Origin: CAYRVX01 sp964642165
GTDB taxonomy: Bacteria > Planctomycetota > Phycisphaerae > SM23-33
DNA length: 17,287 nucleotides
NCBI GenBank assembly: GCA_964642165.1
Contig: CAZXOC010000152.1
Coordinates: 1-17,287 of the forward strand
Reading direction: 5' to 3'
A model generated the notes under the pieces. That model made no database searches. It saw only the letters and a program-made list of their open reading frames with translations, and was not told where the DNA came from. Position numbers and translations under genes: made by a program. This document shows positions 1 through 7,535 of this stretch, in pieces (the first letter of the stretch is position 1; every line of letters starts with the position of its first letter).

Positions 1-62
1 GCGGCAAGAAGGGCGCTGCGGTCCAGGCCGGCTGGAGCACCCTCATGAACAAGGCGATGTGA
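1..62 (+). CDS. 3' end of an unidentified gene (partial)
   Basis: The window opens inside a reading frame (codons begin at base 3) that encodes 19 residues, GKKGAAVQAGWSTLMNKAM, and ends at a TGA at 60-62. Eighteen of the 19 codons end in G or C, as in the other genes here, and a strong hairpin follows about 35 bases after the stop, so this is probably the true end of a gene that starts outside the window. Nineteen residues are too few to name a family. It converges with the minus-strand gene that ends at 156. Confidence 0.5.
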   Translation, partial: GKKGAAVQAGWSTLMNKAM

Positions 63-97
63 ACTGGCAAGCGGGTGGAAGTTCGCCAGGCGCACGT

Positions 98-125
98 GGG
101 ACGGGTCGGCTCGCCGGCCCGTCCC
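98..125. terminator. Hairpin between convergent genes, likely bidirectional terminator
   Basis: Bases 98-109 pair with 114-125 to give a 12-bp stem with one G-T pair, closed by a CTCG tetraloop. On the plus strand a short T-containing stretch (GCTTTGTCTG) begins about five bases after the stem; there is no long T-tract. It lies between the stop at 62 (+) and the stop at 156 (-), where a shared terminator is expected. Confidence 0.55.
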
Positions 126-155
126 GCTGCTTTGTCTGCTCGGGCGGGCGGGGGT

Positions 156-1235
156 TCAGCGCCGGACGACGACGCCCGGACGCGGTACCGACGGCAACAG
201 CCGGCCGGGCGCTGCCAGGAGACTCGACCGGCGGACAGGCGCACGTCCGCGGGGCCGAACGCGCGATCGTGGGGGCACCTTTGGCGGCGGCGCCCCCGGC
301 GGGGCCGGCCGGCTCGGGGGGGCGGGCGGTCCGGTTTGCCGCGGCGGTCGCCCGCCCGACGGCACCGGCAGCGGCGCCCCGGGCGGCACGTCCACGCCGC
401 CGATGGGGTGTTGCCGCGTCAGGATCACCTTCGAGCCGTCCGGCTTGAGGATCACGCCGACCCGCCGTCCGAGCAGAGGCCGGCGACGGTATGGCTGCGG
501 ATACACCAGGATGTACCCCGGCAGGTAGGTATCCGGGAAGGTGGGATCCCACTGCACGTAGGCCGCGCTGCCCGTGCCCGCGCGGGCCGGCGCCGGTAGC
601 GGCTGCGGGGCGGCGCGCCTCGCCGGCGCGCGCTTCGGCGGCGCGCGGGGCGGCGCCTTGGGCGTTCGCGGGCGCGGCTGCGTCAACAAGGCGTGGGCCG
701 TCTTGTAGCCCACGGCGAAGGCGTGCTTCCCGCCCGTGCGGCGCCGGAGGACGTCCGCCGCCTCCCGCAGCGGCTTGGGCAGGGCCGACTCGTCCGGCTG
801 GACGTCGACCCACGCCACCAACTGACCGGCCAGATTGGCCACGAAGGGATCGGCCGGTCGGTCTCGCGCGGCCCGGACCAGCGAGGCGAACGCATCCTCC
901 ATCGCCCCGCGTTCGGCCTGGTTGAAGGCCACCACGGCCCACGCCAGGGCGTTGTTGGGGTCCAGCTCCAGCAGCGCCCTGGCCGGGTCCGTCAGCGAGC
1001 CAGCCAGCCCGAACTCCACCATTCGACGGAGGTAGGCTCGGCGCAGCGGCACGTGGTTGGGGTCCTGGTTGAGCCCGACCTGGTAAGCCACGCTCGCGTC
1101 CCCGGGCGCGGTCGCTTGCTGGATGTCCCGAATGTAGGGATAGATGGCGTCGATCTTCAGCTTGGCGGCGGCGCTGCCCGGCGCGATCCACGACCAGGCC
1201 AGCACGATCATCGCCATCGCACGGATCTGTAACAC
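156..1235 (-). CDS. Secreted protein with TPR-like helices and Pro/Arg-rich regions
   Basis: A 359-aa protein of unknown function. I chose the GTG at 1233-1235 because GGAGGTG lies just upstream at normal spacing; an ATG at 1305-1307 would extend the frame but has no ribosome site and overlaps the promoter at 1285-1313. From the GTG, residues 1-24 form a signal peptide (hydrophobic core MIVLAWSWIAPG, likely cleavage after SAAA). Residues about 45-150 are helical and TPR-like, with phrases such as LLELDPNNALAWAVVAFNQA. A Pro/Arg/Ala-rich linker follows, then a short folded-looking block (YVQWDPTFPDTYLPGYILVY and GVILKPDGSKVILTRQHP), and a very Pro/Arg-rich tail of about 80 residues. The low-complexity tail suggests an extracellular or wall-contacting role, which is inference. 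It has its own promoter and is divergent from the PilZ gene. Confidence 0.75.
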   Translation of the reverse strand: MLQIRAMAMIVLAWSWIAPGSAAAKLKIDAIYPYIRDIQQATAPGDASVAYQVGLNQDPNHVPLRRAYLRRMVEFGLAGSLTDPARALLELDPNNALAWAVVAFNQAERGAMEDAFASLVRAARDRPADPFVANLAGQLVAWVDVQPDESALPKPLREAADVLRRRTGGKHAFAVGYKTAHALLTQPRPRTPKAPPRAPPKRAPARRAAPQPLPAPARAGTGSAAYVQWDPTFPDTYLPGYILVYPQPYRRRPLLGRRVGVILKPDGSKVILTRQHPIGGVDVPPGAPLPVPSGGRPPRQTGPPAPPSRPAPPGAPPPKVPPRSRVRPRGRAPVRRSSLLAAPGRLLPSVPRPGVVVRR

Positions 1236-1284
1236 CCTTGCACCTCCGCGGTCCGCGGGGGGCCTCTTCCGTGGTCCCCACTGT

Positions 1285-1313
1285 ATTCTACCACCGGGGC
1301 GGGGCATTGCCAG
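1285..1313 (-). promoter_or_regulatory. Sigma-70-like promoter for the TPR-like secreted protein
   Basis: Read on the minus strand, CTGGCA (-35, bases 1308-1313) is followed by a 17-base spacer and TAGAAT (-10, bases 1285-1290). This gives a leader of about 40 bases before the GTG at 1235 and supports that start over the ATG at 1307, which lies inside the promoter. Confidence 0.5.
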
Positions 1314-1430
1314 GGCCGTTCTGCGGCCTCGGCGCGGGAAGCGGCGCGCGTGTTACTGGACAGCGGCGGACCTGGTGCCGAAGTATCGTATGTTTCCAGC
1401 GGGCAGGGCTATCTGCGCGAGGATCGATCG

Positions 1431-1754
1431 ATGTCCGTCCATGTCCGGGAACGTCGCCGCGGCAGCAGGATGTCGGTATCGCATCCGGTGACGCTGCGCG
1501 ACCGTCGCGGGCGCGTGCTGCTGCGCGGGCGCACGTCCGACATCTCGCAGCGGGGGCTCTATTGCCTGACGGAGTGCCGGCGTGGTCTCCGGCTCAAGGG
1601 GCGAGTCATGCTGGAGATCACCTTGCCGGCGGGGCGGGCCCCCAGGCGGCGGCACGCCACGCAGCGAACGGCCCGCCACGCCGGGCGGATCGTGCGCGTC
1701 GAGGAGATCGGTCAGCTCGTGGGCCTGGCCATCGAATTGATCGACCGGCTCTGA
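1431..1754 (+). CDS. Single-domain PilZ protein (c-di-GMP receptor)
   Basis: A 107-aa protein that is essentially one PilZ domain. The two c-di-GMP-binding signatures are visible: RxxxR (R9-R13, in ERRRGSR) and DxSxxG (D37, S39, G42, in TSDISQRGLY). PilZ domains bind cyclic di-GMP and pass the signal to motility, polysaccharide export or other partners; with no fused output domain, this one probably acts by protein-protein contact. The ATG at 1431 is preferred because GAGG lies 8 bases upstream; the frame is open to 1350 but the extra residues do not resemble the domain. It is divergent from the secreted protein on one side and convergent with the VWA gene on the other, so it is probably transcribed alone. 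Its promoter is not clear. Confidence 0.85.
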   Translation: MSVHVRERRRGSRMSVSHPVTLRDRRGRVLLRGRTSDISQRGLYCLTECRRGLRLKGRVMLEITLPAGRAPRRRHATQRTARHAGRIVRVEEIGQLVGLAIELIDRL

Positions 1755-1823
1755 CGGCCCGGGGTGACCGTCCGCGCGCGGCGGCGTCGAATGGGCCCCA
1801 TCCGGCCAACGGGGGTGCCCTCG

Positions 1824-4328
1824 TCAGCGGCTGCGGTGCCAGATCCGCGCGACGGCCCACTCGGTCAGCGCCAAGGCCACCGCGGCGGCCAGCAGGATCG
1901 GCCAGAACGCCGTCCGTCGCCCCGGTGCGAGGCGTTCGCCCAACTCCGCCAGGTCCCCGTCGGCGGCCACCCGCCCGCCGGTGAGGTCCGCCAGCAAGCG
2001 GATCCTGCGCCAATCGGCGCCCACGTCGGCCAGCTCTCGCGGCGCGGCGCGGGCGACGGCCGCCTGCCAGACGACCTGCGCGCCGTCGCGGCTCACGGCC
2101 AAGCCGACCGGCCCCGCCGACGCCGGGACGCGCGCCTCGTACCGCCCGGGGGCCGTCTGGCGCATCGTGAAGCCGTGGTCGGCCTGCGCTCCAGGCCGCG
2201 GCGACGAGATCCGCCCGGTGAGTTGCAGCCCGTTCATCGGTCGGGACCCGTCGGCGGCCTCGATGACAACGTGGAGGCGGGTGTCCTGGCGGCGTGCGTG
2301 GCCGGCGAAGCGCGGGTCGCCGGTCGGCCGGCGACAGCCACGCACCAGCTCCGCCAGCACGGCGAGGAGCTTCCCGCCGCTGCGCCAGGCGGGGTTGTCG
2401 CCCGGCGCAAGGGGCAGGGCGAGAGCGGCGCTGCGACCCAGCCCGACGCGCCGGATCGCCAGCAGCGGGTCGCCCTGCTCGCCGACGCGAGCAAGCGTTT
2501 CGGCGTTGGGCTGAGGGGCGCACGGCAGGTAGGCCTGCACATCGGGCAGCGGCCCGGCGGGGCGTGAGAAGATCGGCCCGGCCGCCGCGCGGAAGTCCCC
2601 GCGGCGAATCGGCTCGCCCCGCGCCTCGCGCACGAAGCCGGCGAAGACCTTCGCCAGCCCGCCGAGATGGTCCCGTCGCACGACGGGCGCCTCGAGGCGC
2701 CCGGCCAGCCGCTCCAGGGGCGTCCGGCTGGCCGGCTGGGTCGCGCCCGCGGGGGCGATGGCCACGACGGCCAGAGACAGCTTCTGCCGGCCGAACCGCT
2801 CCGCCATCCGGTCCGGGCGGAACTCCTTCGTCCGCAGGTCGCTGACGACCACGACCAGGCCGTCGCGGCCCTCGCCGGCGCCGCGGTCGGTGGCCTGCTC
2901 GAGCGCCGGGCCGATGATCGTCGGCCCGCCCGGGCGCACGCGCCCCAGCGCCTCGGCCAGGGCCGCGAAGTTCACCGGCGCGTCCCGGCTGTCGTAGACC
3001 CGCCGGGGCGCGTCGGCGAACGTCAGCACCGACAGGCGGTCCGCCTCGGTGAGGTGGCGGCGGAGGCTCAGGACCGCCTCGATGGCTTGGCCGAACTTGA
3101 TGCGCCGCCCCGGCACGCCGGACGCCGAGGACGTCAACGCCATGGACCCCGAGGCGTCCAGCACGACGACCAGACGCAGGGGCCGGCGCTCGTAGGGGTT
3201 GGCGATCAGCGCCGCGGCGCGGTTGAGCGGGTCGTCGCGGTCGGCGGCCGAGGCGTGCGGGCCGGCTCCGACGAGCACCAGGGCCCCGCCCGTTCGGACG
3301 TACCGGCCCAGGGCCGCCCGCGAGCGGGCCGGCAGGAGCGTGCCGTTGGCATCGACGAGAACGACGGCGGCGTAGTCCATCCATCCGGCGGCTGTCTGCG
3401 GCGGGGCGCTCGGGCGCTCGGTGGGCAGCTTCAGCGCCGCGGCGAGCGCGGCGGGCTCCACGCCGCTGCCGAGCAGCGCGATCCGCTGGCGGTCGGGCAG
3501 GACGACGGCTTCGGCGGTGTCATTCTCGCCGAAGACATCGGCCGGGGAGAGCTCGGCGCGGTAGGCGGCCAAGCCGCCGCCCGGCGGATCGTCCGTTGCC
3601 CGGAAACTCGCCGCCTGCCCGGCGAGCAGGTCCAGGAGCTGGACGACAAGCGGCTCGGCCGCCGGCGGATGCGTTCGCCGGAGCTCCACCTTCCGCCGCA
3701 GGAGCGCGTTGGCGCTGACGACAAGCTGCACGTGGACTTCCCCGCCGGGCTGGCGTCGGGCGGTCAGCTCGGCGACTCGCGCATCGGCCGGCGGGGACAC
3801 CATCGGCAGGAGCCAGACGGGCAGGCCGGTCCGCCCGAGCGACGCGGCGGCCACCTGCCAATCGTCGTCGGTGAAGCGGCCGTCCGTCGCGAGGACCACC
3901 CCGGCCAGTTGCTCCCGCCGGGCGACCGCAAAGCGCAGGGCCGGCGCCAGCCGCGTCTGGTTCGCGTCGACCGGCTCGGCCTCCGGCGCGACGGCCGCCG
4001 CGAAGTCGAACCGCTCTGCCGGCAGGTCGTCCGGCAGCGAGATCGTGCGGTCGAGCTGCCCCCGGCACGAGGCCGAGACGTCACGCAGCACCAGCACCGG
4101 CGTGCGCGCCCGCGGGCCGACGGGTGCCGTCGGCCGGGCCAAGGCCGCCGCGGCGACCAGGATCGCCAGGCACTGGAGCGCCACGTTCGACGCCGGCACG
4201 CCCCGCCCGCGCCGACGCGCCCAGGCGGCCAGCACGACCGGCCCGGCCGCGGCCACCACCAGCAGCAGCCACCACGGGTGCTCCATCCGCACCGACCAGG
4301 CCAACGGGATGGCGGCCACGTTCTCCAA
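1824..4328 (-). CDS. Membrane protein with two VWA domains and an amidotransferase-like segment
   Basis: An 834-aa protein of the BatA/VWA-with-GATase-like type. Two transmembrane helices lie near the N-terminus (about 17-37, HPWWLLLVVAAAGPVV, and 48-66) and one at the C-terminus (about 805-825). The first VWA-like region has all three metal-site pieces: D83-x-S-x-S (DVSAS), T125 and D149 (ATDGR). Residues about 315-355 (DYAAVVLVDANG, then YVRTGGALVLVGAG) resemble the class I glutamine-amidotransferase-like fold often found in this family. The second VWA is canonical: DASGSM at 391-396, T470 (GGPT) and D497 (VVSDLR). The start is uncertain: TTG at 4326-4328 has GGAAG at 7 bases and AGGAGG at 13 bases upstream; the ATG at 4286 would remove 14 residues, and the frame stays open to 4445. 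Partner MoxR ATPase and other bat genes are not in the window. The exact role (envelope stress or complex assembly) is unknown. Confidence 0.85.
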   Translation of the reverse strand: MENVAAIPLAWSVRMEHPWWLLLVVAAAGPVVLAAWARRRGRGVPASNVALQCLAILVAAAALARPTAPVGPRARTPVLVLRDVSASCRGQLDRTISLPDDLPAERFDFAAAVAPEAEPVDANQTRLAPALRFAVARREQLAGVVLATDGRFTDDDWQVAAASLGRTGLPVWLLPMVSPPADARVAELTARRQPGGEVHVQLVVSANALLRRKVELRRTHPPAAEPLVVQLLDLLAGQAASFRATDDPPGGGLAAYRAELSPADVFGENDTAEAVVLPDRQRIALLGSGVEPAALAAALKLPTERPSAPPQTAAGWMDYAAVVLVDANGTLLPARSRAALGRYVRTGGALVLVGAGPHASAADRDDPLNRAAALIANPYERRPLRLVVVLDASGSMALTSSASGVPGRRIKFGQAIEAVLSLRRHLTEADRLSVLTFADAPRRVYDSRDAPVNFAALAEALGRVRPGGPTIIGPALEQATDRGAGEGRDGLVVVVSDLRTKEFRPDRMAERFGRQKLSLAVVAIAPAGATQPASRTPLERLAGRLEAPVVRRDHLGGLAKVFAGFVREARGEPIRRGDFRAAAGPIFSRPAGPLPDVQAYLPCAPQPNAETLARVGEQGDPLLAIRRVGLGRSAALALPLAPGDNPAWRSGGKLLAVLAELVRGCRRPTGDPRFAGHARRQDTRLHVVIEAADGSRPMNGLQLTGRISSPRPGAQADHGFTMRQTAPGRYEARVPASAGPVGLAVSRDGAQVVWQAAVARAAPRELADVGADWRRIRLLADLTGGRVAADGDLAELGERLAPGRRTAFWPILLAAAVALALTEWAVARIWHRSR

Positions 4329-4557
4329 TGACTGTCTTCCGCCTCCTGCGCGCCCGAGTCGGACGCGCGCGTCGTTCGCCCCGCCCCCGGCGGCGATGCG
4401 CCCAGGTCCATTGGACACCCCGGCCCGGGGGATGTGCAACTCCAAAGGCCCCCGCCCCCGGGCCCCGCCCGGGCGCGTCGGCGCGGGGCGTGCGCCGCGG
4501 AGGAGAATGCCTTATCGCCCGCCGGGGCCTAGCCGATACAACACGAGGCGGGTGCGG

Positions 4558-4585
4558 CTGCCTTCGGCTGCGCTTTTGGTAGAAT
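4558..4585 (+). promoter_or_regulatory. Candidate promoter for the HPr-domain gene
   Basis: TAGAAT at 4580-4585 is a good -10 match inside GGTAGAAT, the same octamer found at the promoter at 1285. The -35 side is weak (CTGCCT at 4558-4563, 16-base spacer). It sits about 80 bases before the start codon in the 338-base gap between the VWA gene and the HPr-domain gene. The rest of that gap must also hold the VWA gene promoter, which I could not place confidently. Confidence 0.35.
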
Positions 4586-4666
4586 GGCCTTCGTTGGCCC
4601 GCGGTTCTGTTCGGCTTCCTGCGGCCCGGGCGCCGACCCGGTGGGAGGCGCAGGAGCGATGAGGTG

Positions 4667-6244
4667 ATGGTGGAAACGCCAGACGAGTCCGAGCACCTGC
4701 CCCCGATCCCTCCGACCATTCCCGACGAGGAGTTCCGCAGGCTGATCGGTTCGCGGGCGGGCCAGGCGCTGCGGCTGGCGAGGCACGTGGTGTCCCGGCA
4801 GCCGCGCCACCTGCTGCCGACCCGTCCTCTCCTGGGCGAGCTCTTCCACCAGGCGACCGAGCTGGAGGAGCTGCTCGACGCCTACGGGGCCCGGTACAAC
4901 ACCTGCTGGGGCCCGTTCCGCTCGACCGTAGCGGCCGCCAAGCTGTTCGCCAACGTGGGCTACGAGCTGCTGCACATCCAGCACTCGGTGTCGCGGTACC
5001 AACTACTGGAGATCGAGGGCGACTTCGAGGCGGCCACCGAACAGGCCATCGCCTTCATCGGGCAGATGCTGCTCTGCATCGCGCGGCGGTATATGGACCA
5101 GGCCGAGCAACTGCGGATCGGCGTCTCGGGCGTCGAGGAGTTGGGCGAGAACCTGGAGGAGAAGCTCCCCCCCGGGCGCCTCGCCCACGACCGCGAGATC
5201 CGCCGGGACACGGACGCGGGCAGGACCGTCACGCACCTCGCGACGGAGTTCCTGAAACAGGCCGCCGAAAGCGATGTGCTGCACATGCCCTCGCGCCTGG
5301 ACCCCGCCGAGTACCGCGATCGCGTCCCGGATACCATCAGCGAGGAAGGCCTGCGCCATCTCGAGCACCAGTTCCACAGCCTCCAGTCGATGTACGACAC
5401 GTTCGTCTCCGACACCGACACGGAGCTGCGCAACCCCCAGCTCCCGGTGCTTCGCGGGCACGTGAGCGTGATCTACCACCTGCTGATGACGGCCGAAGGG
5501 TTCGCCCACTACTACGAGCGCCACGTCATGTCCCAGCCCTGCGTCGGAGGCGCCGAGCCCCTGGTGGATGACGGCGAGCTGCTCCGCTTGCTCATGGAGT
5601 ACTCGCTGGCGTACGCCAGCCGCTACCTGCTTCGGGCCCGCGACCTGTGCCAGGAGATGCTCCGGCAGTACGCCGAGGTCGGCGAGATCACCGTCGGCGG
5701 GCCGAGGTACCGCGGCTTCCACATGCGCCCCTGCACGCTGATCTCCAAGATGGTCCTTCATTACGGCAGCGAAGTGAGGATGAAGCTCGACGACGGCACG
5801 AGCTACGACGCGTCCAACCCGGTCGACATCTTCCGCGCCAACCACAAGGTCATTGCCGACAAGCGCCGCTGGCTCGTGAAGCACGTGGACGCCCTCCCGT
5901 TCGTCCGGGAGAAGGGCTTCCTCGACGAGCCCGTCAAGGCCGTCCGGCGCGTCGTCCTGACCCTCAGCGAGCAGGGCAAGGTCATCATCTACGAGCGCCC
6001 CCTGCCGATCCAGCCGCCCGAGGCCGAGGACGCCCGCGGCAACCTCATGCAGTACGTCTTCAAGGAGGTGCGCCGCCTCCAGTCCACCGGCGTGATCGAC
6101 ATCGACGCCGAGTTCCCCGTCGCCTTCCTGGGCGACAAGCGCGTCCTCAAAGACCTGGAACTGCTCGCCAAGCACGGCTACGGGGAGGACAACTTCGGCA
6201 AAAACATCCCCCTGCCGAAGGAGCTGTCCTACCTGCGGCGGTAG
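4667..6244 (+). CDS. Large helical protein with an internal HPr-like phosphocarrier domain
   Basis: A 525-aa soluble protein. AGGAG at 4652-4656 serves either ATG 4667 (10 bases) or GTG 4664 (7 bases); the two starts differ by one codon. Residues 1 to about 340 are mostly helical, rich in Leu, Glu and His, and match no family I recognise. At residues about 349-395 the sequence RGFHMRPCTLISKM, then HYGSEVRMKLDDGTSYDAS, resembles the active-site region of HPr (the G-x-H-x-R-P motif with the phosphorylatable histidine), making His352 the equivalent residue. HPr accepts phosphate from enzyme I in the PTS; in organisms without sugar PTS, HPr-like domains act in regulation. The usual SIMGVMSL helix of HPr is replaced by NPVDIFRANHKVI, so a role in sugar transport is unlikely. 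About 120 residues follow, ending PLPKELSYLRR. It has its own transcription unit. The family is possibly planctomycete-specific; the function is unknown. Confidence 0.85.
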   Translation: MVETPDESEHLPPIPPTIPDEEFRRLIGSRAGQALRLARHVVSRQPRHLLPTRPLLGELFHQATELEELLDAYGARYNTCWGPFRSTVAAAKLFANVGYELLHIQHSVSRYQLLEIEGDFEAATEQAIAFIGQMLLCIARRYMDQAEQLRIGVSGVEELGENLEEKLPPGRLAHDREIRRDTDAGRTVTHLATEFLKQAAESDVLHMPSRLDPAEYRDRVPDTISEEGLRHLEHQFHSLQSMYDTFVSDTDTELRNPQLPVLRGHVSVIYHLLMTAEGFAHYYERHVMSQPCVGGAEPLVDDGELLRLLMEYSLAYASRYLLRARDLCQEMLRQYAEVGEITVGGPRYRGFHMRPCTLISKMVLHYGSEVRMKLDDGTSYDASNPVDIFRANHKVIADKRRWLVKHVDALPFVREKGFLDEPVKAVRRVVLTLSEQGKVIIYERPLPIQPPEAEDARGNLMQYVFKEVRRLQSTGVIDIDAEFPVAFLGDKRVLKDLELLAKHGYGEDNFGKNIPLPKELSYLRR

Positions 6245-6272
6245 CCCCCCGTCGCGGCGCGCCGAGGCTCGG

Positions 6273-6293
6273 GCCCACCATCAAGCCGTGGGC
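6273..6293 (+). terminator. Small hairpin after the HPr-domain gene
   Basis: GCCCAC (6273-6278) and GTGGGC (6288-6293) form a 6-bp stem with a 9-base loop, starting 29 bases after the stop. No T-tract follows, so this is only a weak terminator candidate. A second 6-bp stem, CATCGC/GCGATG with loop CTCA, lies at 6380-6395. Confidence 0.25.
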
Positions 6294-6463
6294 ATCGGGC
6301 CGCGGCTTGGCTGTCGGGGCCCGGAAACGGCAGGAGCAACGGCTCGATCCCGGCGTTCGGATCGCTCTTGGTCCTTCGGCATCGCCTCAGCGATGGCTGC
6401 GCCCGGAACGTCCGGCGACGGCCAGCGGGCCGGAGGGGCCCGATCATCTTCGCCGTCCACTGG

Positions 6464-6492
6464 TTGCCGGAGACAGCGGTTGGGCGTACCAT
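6464..6492 (+). promoter_or_regulatory. Sigma-70-like promoter of the toxin-antitoxin pair
   Basis: TTGCCG at 6464-6469, a 17-base spacer, and TACCAT at 6487-6492. The predicted transcript would begin only about 14 bases before the antitoxin ATG at 6513, leaving room for the AGGTG ribosome site. This placement supports the short 77-aa antitoxin over longer in-frame extensions. Confidence 0.5.
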
Positions 6493-6512
6493 GGAATGGG
6501 ATAGGTGCCAGA

Positions 6513-6746
6513 ATGAAGCAGCTCACGCGAATCACGTTTGATCCGCAGGTGATGGGCGGAAAGCCTTGCATTCGGGGCATGCGCGTCACGGTCGGTACGA
6601 TCGTGGGGCTCTTCGCGGCAGCCCACACGAAGGCAGAGATCCTCGAAGCCTATCCGTACCTCGAGGAAGAAGACCTCCACGAGGCCCTCGCCTACGCCGC
6701 GTGGCGCGCCGAGGAGATCGAGGCCCCGCTTCAGCCCAAGCCATGA
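6513..6746 (+). CDS. DUF433 antitoxin
   Basis: A 77-aa protein with the typical DUF433 layout: ITFDPQVMGGKPCIRGMRVT, then IVGLFAAAHTKAEILEAYPY and LEEEDLHEALAYAAW. DUF433 is a small helical, winged-helix-like family encoded next to PIN-like DUF5615 proteins; it acts as antitoxin and probably as autorepressor. The ATG at 6513 has AGGTG about 7 bases upstream and gives the usual family length. Its TGA overlaps the ATG of the next gene (ATGA), so the two are translationally coupled. Fifteen of 77 codons end in A or T, clearly more than in the neighbouring long genes. Confidence 0.9.
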   Translation: MKQLTRITFDPQVMGGKPCIRGMRVTVGTIVGLFAAAHTKAEILEAYPYLEEEDLHEALAYAAWRAEEIEAPLQPKP

Positions 6747-7111
6747 AGCTGCTGATCGACATGAACCTCTCGCCGCAATGGTGTGGCATCCTTCGAAGGC
6801 ACGGCCACTCCTGCACGCACTGGTCTGAAGTCGGGGACCCACGTGCCTCCGACGCGACCATCATGCAGTGGGCGTCGACCCACGCGTGTGTCGTCGTGAC
6901 CCACGACCTGGACTTCGGGGCCATCCTTGCCGCGACGCAGGCGTCGGCTCCCAGCGTGGTCCAACTCCGAGCCCAAGACGCCTTGCCCGCCGCCGTCGAG
7001 GGGGCCCTCGTCAACGTTCTGGAGCAGCACCAGCGGGAGCTGGACGCAGGCGCTCTGATCGCTGTCGATCCCTCGGAATCCAGAGTTCGGATTCTCCCCT
7101 TGTCCCGTTGA
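6743..7111 (+). CDS. DUF5615 PIN-like toxin (VapC-type nuclease)
   Basis: A 122-aa protein of the DUF5615 PIN-like family, the usual partner of DUF433. PIN-domain acidic residues are visible: D6 in LLIDMNLSP, D37 in DPRASDATI, and D55 and D57 in VVVTHDLDFG. PIN toxins are Mg-dependent RNases that cut tRNA, rRNA or mRNA when free of antitoxin. All expected acidic residues are present and the length is normal, so the toxin is probably intact; the RNA target is not predictable. Translation starts at ATG 6743, inside the antitoxin stop. About 20% of its codons end in A or T, as in the antitoxin, suggesting the pair was acquired together. Confidence 0.88.
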   Translation: MKLLIDMNLSPQWCGILRRHGHSCTHWSEVGDPRASDATIMQWASTHACVVVTHDLDFGAILAATQASAPSVVQLRAQDALPAAVEGALVNVLEQHQRELDAGALIAVDPSESRVRILPLSR

Positions 7112-7535
7112 GCCCGTGCAGCCAGCTTGAGGACGCGGGTCGATCGTCTTCGCCCTTGCCACTCGGACCCTCATGCGCGGCATCGTCATCCCGTCGATGA
7201 AATCTCCATCCCTTGGAGCCCCGCCGATCAGTGGGGCCACCCATCGGGCGGCGTCAGCGCAGGCCGGAGAGACGGGACTTGCCCGCCCCGCATGCGGGTG
7301 ATCGGGTGCCCCCGGGCGACAAACGGCACCGCCTTCCGGCGGCGCGGCACGCCCGTATCCTGGTGGAAGATGGCGACCGGCGCGGCGTGGGGCGTCGGGG
7401 GGACAGCGCCTGCGGCCTTGAGGCGGCGGTTCTCCGTTGTAAGAATAAGGCGCCGGGTCGCGGCGGTCTGCCGGTACGGACGGCGGGTCGGGCGGCCCTG
7501 CCGGGTTCGGCAAGGACAGATCAAGGAGATGGCCC
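7112..7535. other. 424-base intergenic region with one promoter and a palindrome
   Basis: No convincing gene is present; open frames here lack ribosome sites and family-like sequence. It contains a perfect 12-base palindrome, CCCGCATGCGGG, at 7287-7298 (a possible operator or small hairpin) and the promoter at 7418-7445 for the downstream oxidoreductase. I see no clear terminator for the toxin-antitoxin pair. Confidence 0.5.
7418..7445 (+). promoter_or_regulatory. Candidate promoter for the first Gfo/Idh/MocA gene
   Basis: TTGAGG at 7418-7423, a 16-base spacer and TAAGAA at 7440-7445 (shifted by one base, AAGAAT). This would give a leader of about 85 bases before the ATG at 7536. Confidence 0.4.

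Noticed and set aside
1618..3384. 588-codon minus-strand open frame overlapping the VWA gene
   Set aside because: It is a different frame of the same strand with Arg/Ala/Gly-rich low-complexity sequence; the VWA frame carries clear motifs.
4507..4662. 51-codon plus-strand ORF (MPYRPPGPSR...) behind GGAGGAG
   Set aside because: The ribosome site is only one base from the ATG, codon endings are unlike the neighbouring genes, and the frame contains the candidate promoter of the next gene.
7287..7298. 12-base palindrome CCCGCATGCGGG as an operator
   Set aside because: Perfect but short, single copy and 120 bases upstream of the promoter; in DNA this GC-rich it may be chance, so it is only mentioned in the intergenic entry.
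7228..7524. 98-codon minus-strand ORF in the gap before the first oxidoreductase
   Set aside because: No ribosome site, mixed codon endings and no recognisable motif; it also covers the promoter at 7418.
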